From positions 1 to 6,125 of the forward strand of contig CAYNFH010000309.1 of NCBI GenBank assembly GCA_964396385.1: DNA of 6,125 nucleotides, in the 5' to 3' direction. How positions within the stretch are numbered: position 1 is the stretch's first letter; each line of letters begins with the position of its first letter. The notes under the pieces are model-generated. The model saw only the letters and a program-made list of their open reading frames with translations, was not told the DNA's origin and ran no database searches. Below, piece after piece: positions 4,747 through 6,125 of the stretch. Source of the DNA: CAYNFH01 sp964396385. GTDB lineage: Bacteria; Armatimonadota; Chthonomonadetes; Chthonomonadales; CAJBBX01. A program made the translations under genes and the position numbers.

Positions 4747-6125
4747 TCGCGCGCTGGCACGCTCCAGCGCGCGCTGCATTCTGGCGTTCGCCTCTCTCTT
4801 TGTCGCCACGGCCTGCCTCGCGGCTCCGGCATTCTCGGACGACGAAGAGTTCGTTGGTCCGCTGGCGGGGTGGGTGGACGCACGGCGGGACTTCGGCGCC
4901 GTGGGCGACGGCAAGGCGGACGATACGGCCGCGCTCCAGAAGGCGCTCGACGCGCTGCGGCCACCGGAGGCGCCGCACCGCGTGCTCTACATTCCCGGCG
5001 GCACCTACCGCATCACGCGCACGCTCCACGTCATCCGCACTCGCCACGCCGAATCGATGGACATTATGATTCTCGGCGAGGATCCGGAGCGCAGCATCCT
5101 GCGATGGGATGGGCCGCCGGGCGGGACCATGCTGGACTACGGCGCGTGGTACGCCCGGCTGGGCCGGCTGACTTTAGATGGCGACGGCCGCGCCAAGACG
5201 GCCGTCGCCCACGGGCCCAACTTCGTGACGTACAACGAGCTGTCGGACATCGTCTTCCGCGACGCCGGCTTCGGCATCGAGGCCGGACAGATGGACAAGG
5301 CGGGCATCGCGGAGACCGCCGTGCTGCGGTGCCGCTTCGAGCGCTGCACGAAGGCGGCTATCAGCATCCAGAACTTCAACTCGCTCGACTGGTTTATCCG
5401 CAACTGCCGCTTCGACAACTGCGCCATCGGCGTGACCAATGTCTTCGGGGCGGGCAACTTCCACGTCTACGACAGCCTCTTCCGCGGCTCTACCGTCGCG
5501 GACATCTCCATTGGAAACACCGGCTACTTCTCTTTCCGGAACAACACCTCCGTGGGGTCGCGCGCGTTCTTCGACGCGGCCGGGATCGGCGCGGGCGCGG
5601 GCATCACGCTCCAGGGTAACCGGATCTTCGATCCGCGCGGGACGCCGGTGCAGATAGGCAACCTGGGGCCGGTGCTGCTGCTGGACAACGTGATCCAGTG
5701 TGCAACGAGCCCGGCGGTGCGCGTCAACCCCGCGGCCGGATTCCTCTCGATGGGCAACACGTTCACCGTGCGCGATCCCATCGAGGCAAGGCCCTCCGCG
5801 CCGCGCATCGATGACCGGATCGTCCATACCGTCCCGACCGTCGTGCCGGAGCTGCCTGGCCCGCCTCCCTTCCGCAGGCGCCGCGTCTTCGAGGTGGCGC
5901 CGGGAGCGTCCGCGGCGTCCATCCAGCAAGCCATCGACGCCGCCTCCGCGCTCAAGGGCCGGCGCGCCGTGGTCCACCTACCGGCCGCAACCTACGCCGT
6001 AGACCGCACGCTCTCCGTACCCGCCGGGAGCGACGTCCAGGTGGTGGGGGACGGCGGCAAGACGGTGCTGCGCTGGTCGGGCGGCGGGACCGGACCCGTG
6101 CTGCACGTGGTCGGCCCCACCGCGC
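4715..6125 (+). CDS. Exported right-handed beta-helix protein, Pectate_lyase_3 type (3' truncated)
   Basis: At least 470 residues, open to the window end. Proteins of this type bind or cleave polysaccharides, often as GH28-related or lyase-like enzymes; the reaction cannot be read here. The N-terminus contains Arg residues followed by a hydrophobic stretch (CILAFASLFVATACLA, about 21-36) and a likely cleavage near APA-FS, so export is expected. DFGAVGDGKADDT (59-71) and YIPGGTYRI (92-100) are the classic opening of a Pectate_lyase_3 domain. Asn/Asp-rich coil repeats follow to about 375 (RNCRFDNC, FRNNTS, LQGNRIFD, LLDNVIQ, SMGNTF). After a Pro/Arg linker, a second copy of the opening begins at about 393 (EVAPGASAASIQQAID, VHLPAATYAVDRTL). 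The ATG at 4715 overlaps the oxidase by 32 bases and has no clear ribosome site. The next in-frame common start is the GTG at 4874, which would lose the signal peptide. A CTG at 4754 would give a more typical signal peptide. Confidence 0.85.
   Translation, partial: MHSWTAISCPDRALARSSARCILAFASLFVATACLAAPAFSDDEEFVGPLAGWVDARRDFGAVGDGKADDTAALQKALDALRPPEAPHRVLYIPGGTYRITRTLHVIRTRHAESMDIMILGEDPERSILRWDGPPGGTMLDYGAWYARLGRLTLDGDGRAKTAVAHGPNFVTYNELSDIVFRDAGFGIEAGQMDKAGIAETAVLRCRFERCTKAAISIQNFNSLDWFIRNCRFDNCAIGVTNVFGAGNFHVYDSLFRGSTVADISIGNTGYFSFRNNTSVGSRAFFDAAGIGAGAGITLQGNRIFDPRGTPVQIGNLGPVLLLDNVIQCATSPAVRVNPAAGFLSMGNTFTVRDPIEARPSAPRIDDRIVHTVPTVVPELPGPPPFRRRRVFEVAPGASAASIQQAIDAASALKGRRAVVHLPAATYAVDRTLSVPAGSDVQVVGDGGKTVLRWSGGGTGPVLHVVGPTA
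4748..4773 (+). repeat. 10-bp GC hairpin just after the oxidase stop
   Basis: CGCGCGCTGG (4748-4757) pairs exactly with CCAGCGCGCG (4764-4773) around a six-base loop. It starts two bases after the oxidase TGA and lies inside the predicted signal-peptide coding region of the beta-helix gene. No T-run follows, so it is not a canonical intrinsic terminator. It could still attenuate, protect the oxidase mRNA end or limit initiation at the next gene. The perfect stem is seen directly; any role is inferred. Confidence 0.6.

Noticed and set aside
4524..5069. Plus-strand open frame spanning the oxidase end and the beta-helix start, as an alternative gene
   Set aside because: It is out of frame with both genes; the true frame at 4889 onward gives the DFGAVGDG and IPGGTY motifs and stays open to the window end.

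Overview
The window is a compact, GC-rich, fully plus-strand stretch of bacterial chromosome. It carries parts or all of seven protein genes, with no tRNA, rRNA, CRISPR array, transposase or phage gene. Two proteins have lipobox signal peptides and a third has an ordinary export signal, which points to an envelope-oriented bacterium, most likely diderm. The mix of genes (esterase, deacetylase lipoprotein, zf-TFIIB protein, DUF2277, alditol-oxidase-like flavoprotein, pectate-lyase-3 beta-helix protein) would suit Armatimonadota, Chloroflexota or a similar high-GC soil or sediment lineage. That placement is inference and weak.

Layout. 2-469 is the C-terminal part of an alpha/beta hydrolase of the carboxylesterase/phospholipase type, cut by the window start. 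470-659 is the only sizeable gene-free gap. It holds an AT-rich GTAAA-type repeat, a perfect 18-bp inverted repeat and a C-rich tract. 660-1817 is a polysaccharide deacetylase (NodB/CE4) lipoprotein. Six bases later, 1824-2708 encodes a protein with five zinc sites: four zf-TFIIB ribbons arranged as a duplicated A-B pair, with a different zinc ribbon between the two copies.

After a 93-base gap, 2802-3239 encodes a small lipoprotein cytochrome c whose haem motif reads C-R-C-H instead of CxxCH. 3248-3481 is a DUF2277 protein whose stop overlaps the start of 3481-4746, an FAD-linked alditol/lactone oxidase closely resembling Streptomyces AldO. 4715-6125 is the start of a large exported right-handed beta-helix (Pectate_lyase_3) protein that runs off the window. 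It already contains the beginning of a second copy of its first domain, and a strong hairpin lies at its N-terminal coding region.

How the genes fit together: spacing suggests two short transcription units, 660-2708 and 2802-4746 (possibly continuing into the beta-helix gene). The common theme is envelope and carbohydrate chemistry: deacetylation, polyol or lactone oxidation and polysaccharide binding or cleavage. The cytochrome is outside the membrane while the oxidase has no export signal, so a direct electron-transfer pairing is not supported. The observations most worth a second look are the C-x-C-H cytochrome, the A-B/ribbon/A-B zinc protein, the GTAAA inverted repeat, the overlapping DUF2277-oxidase pair, and the repeated beta-helix protein with its ambiguous start. 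I see no clear evidence of a wholly new multi-gene system.
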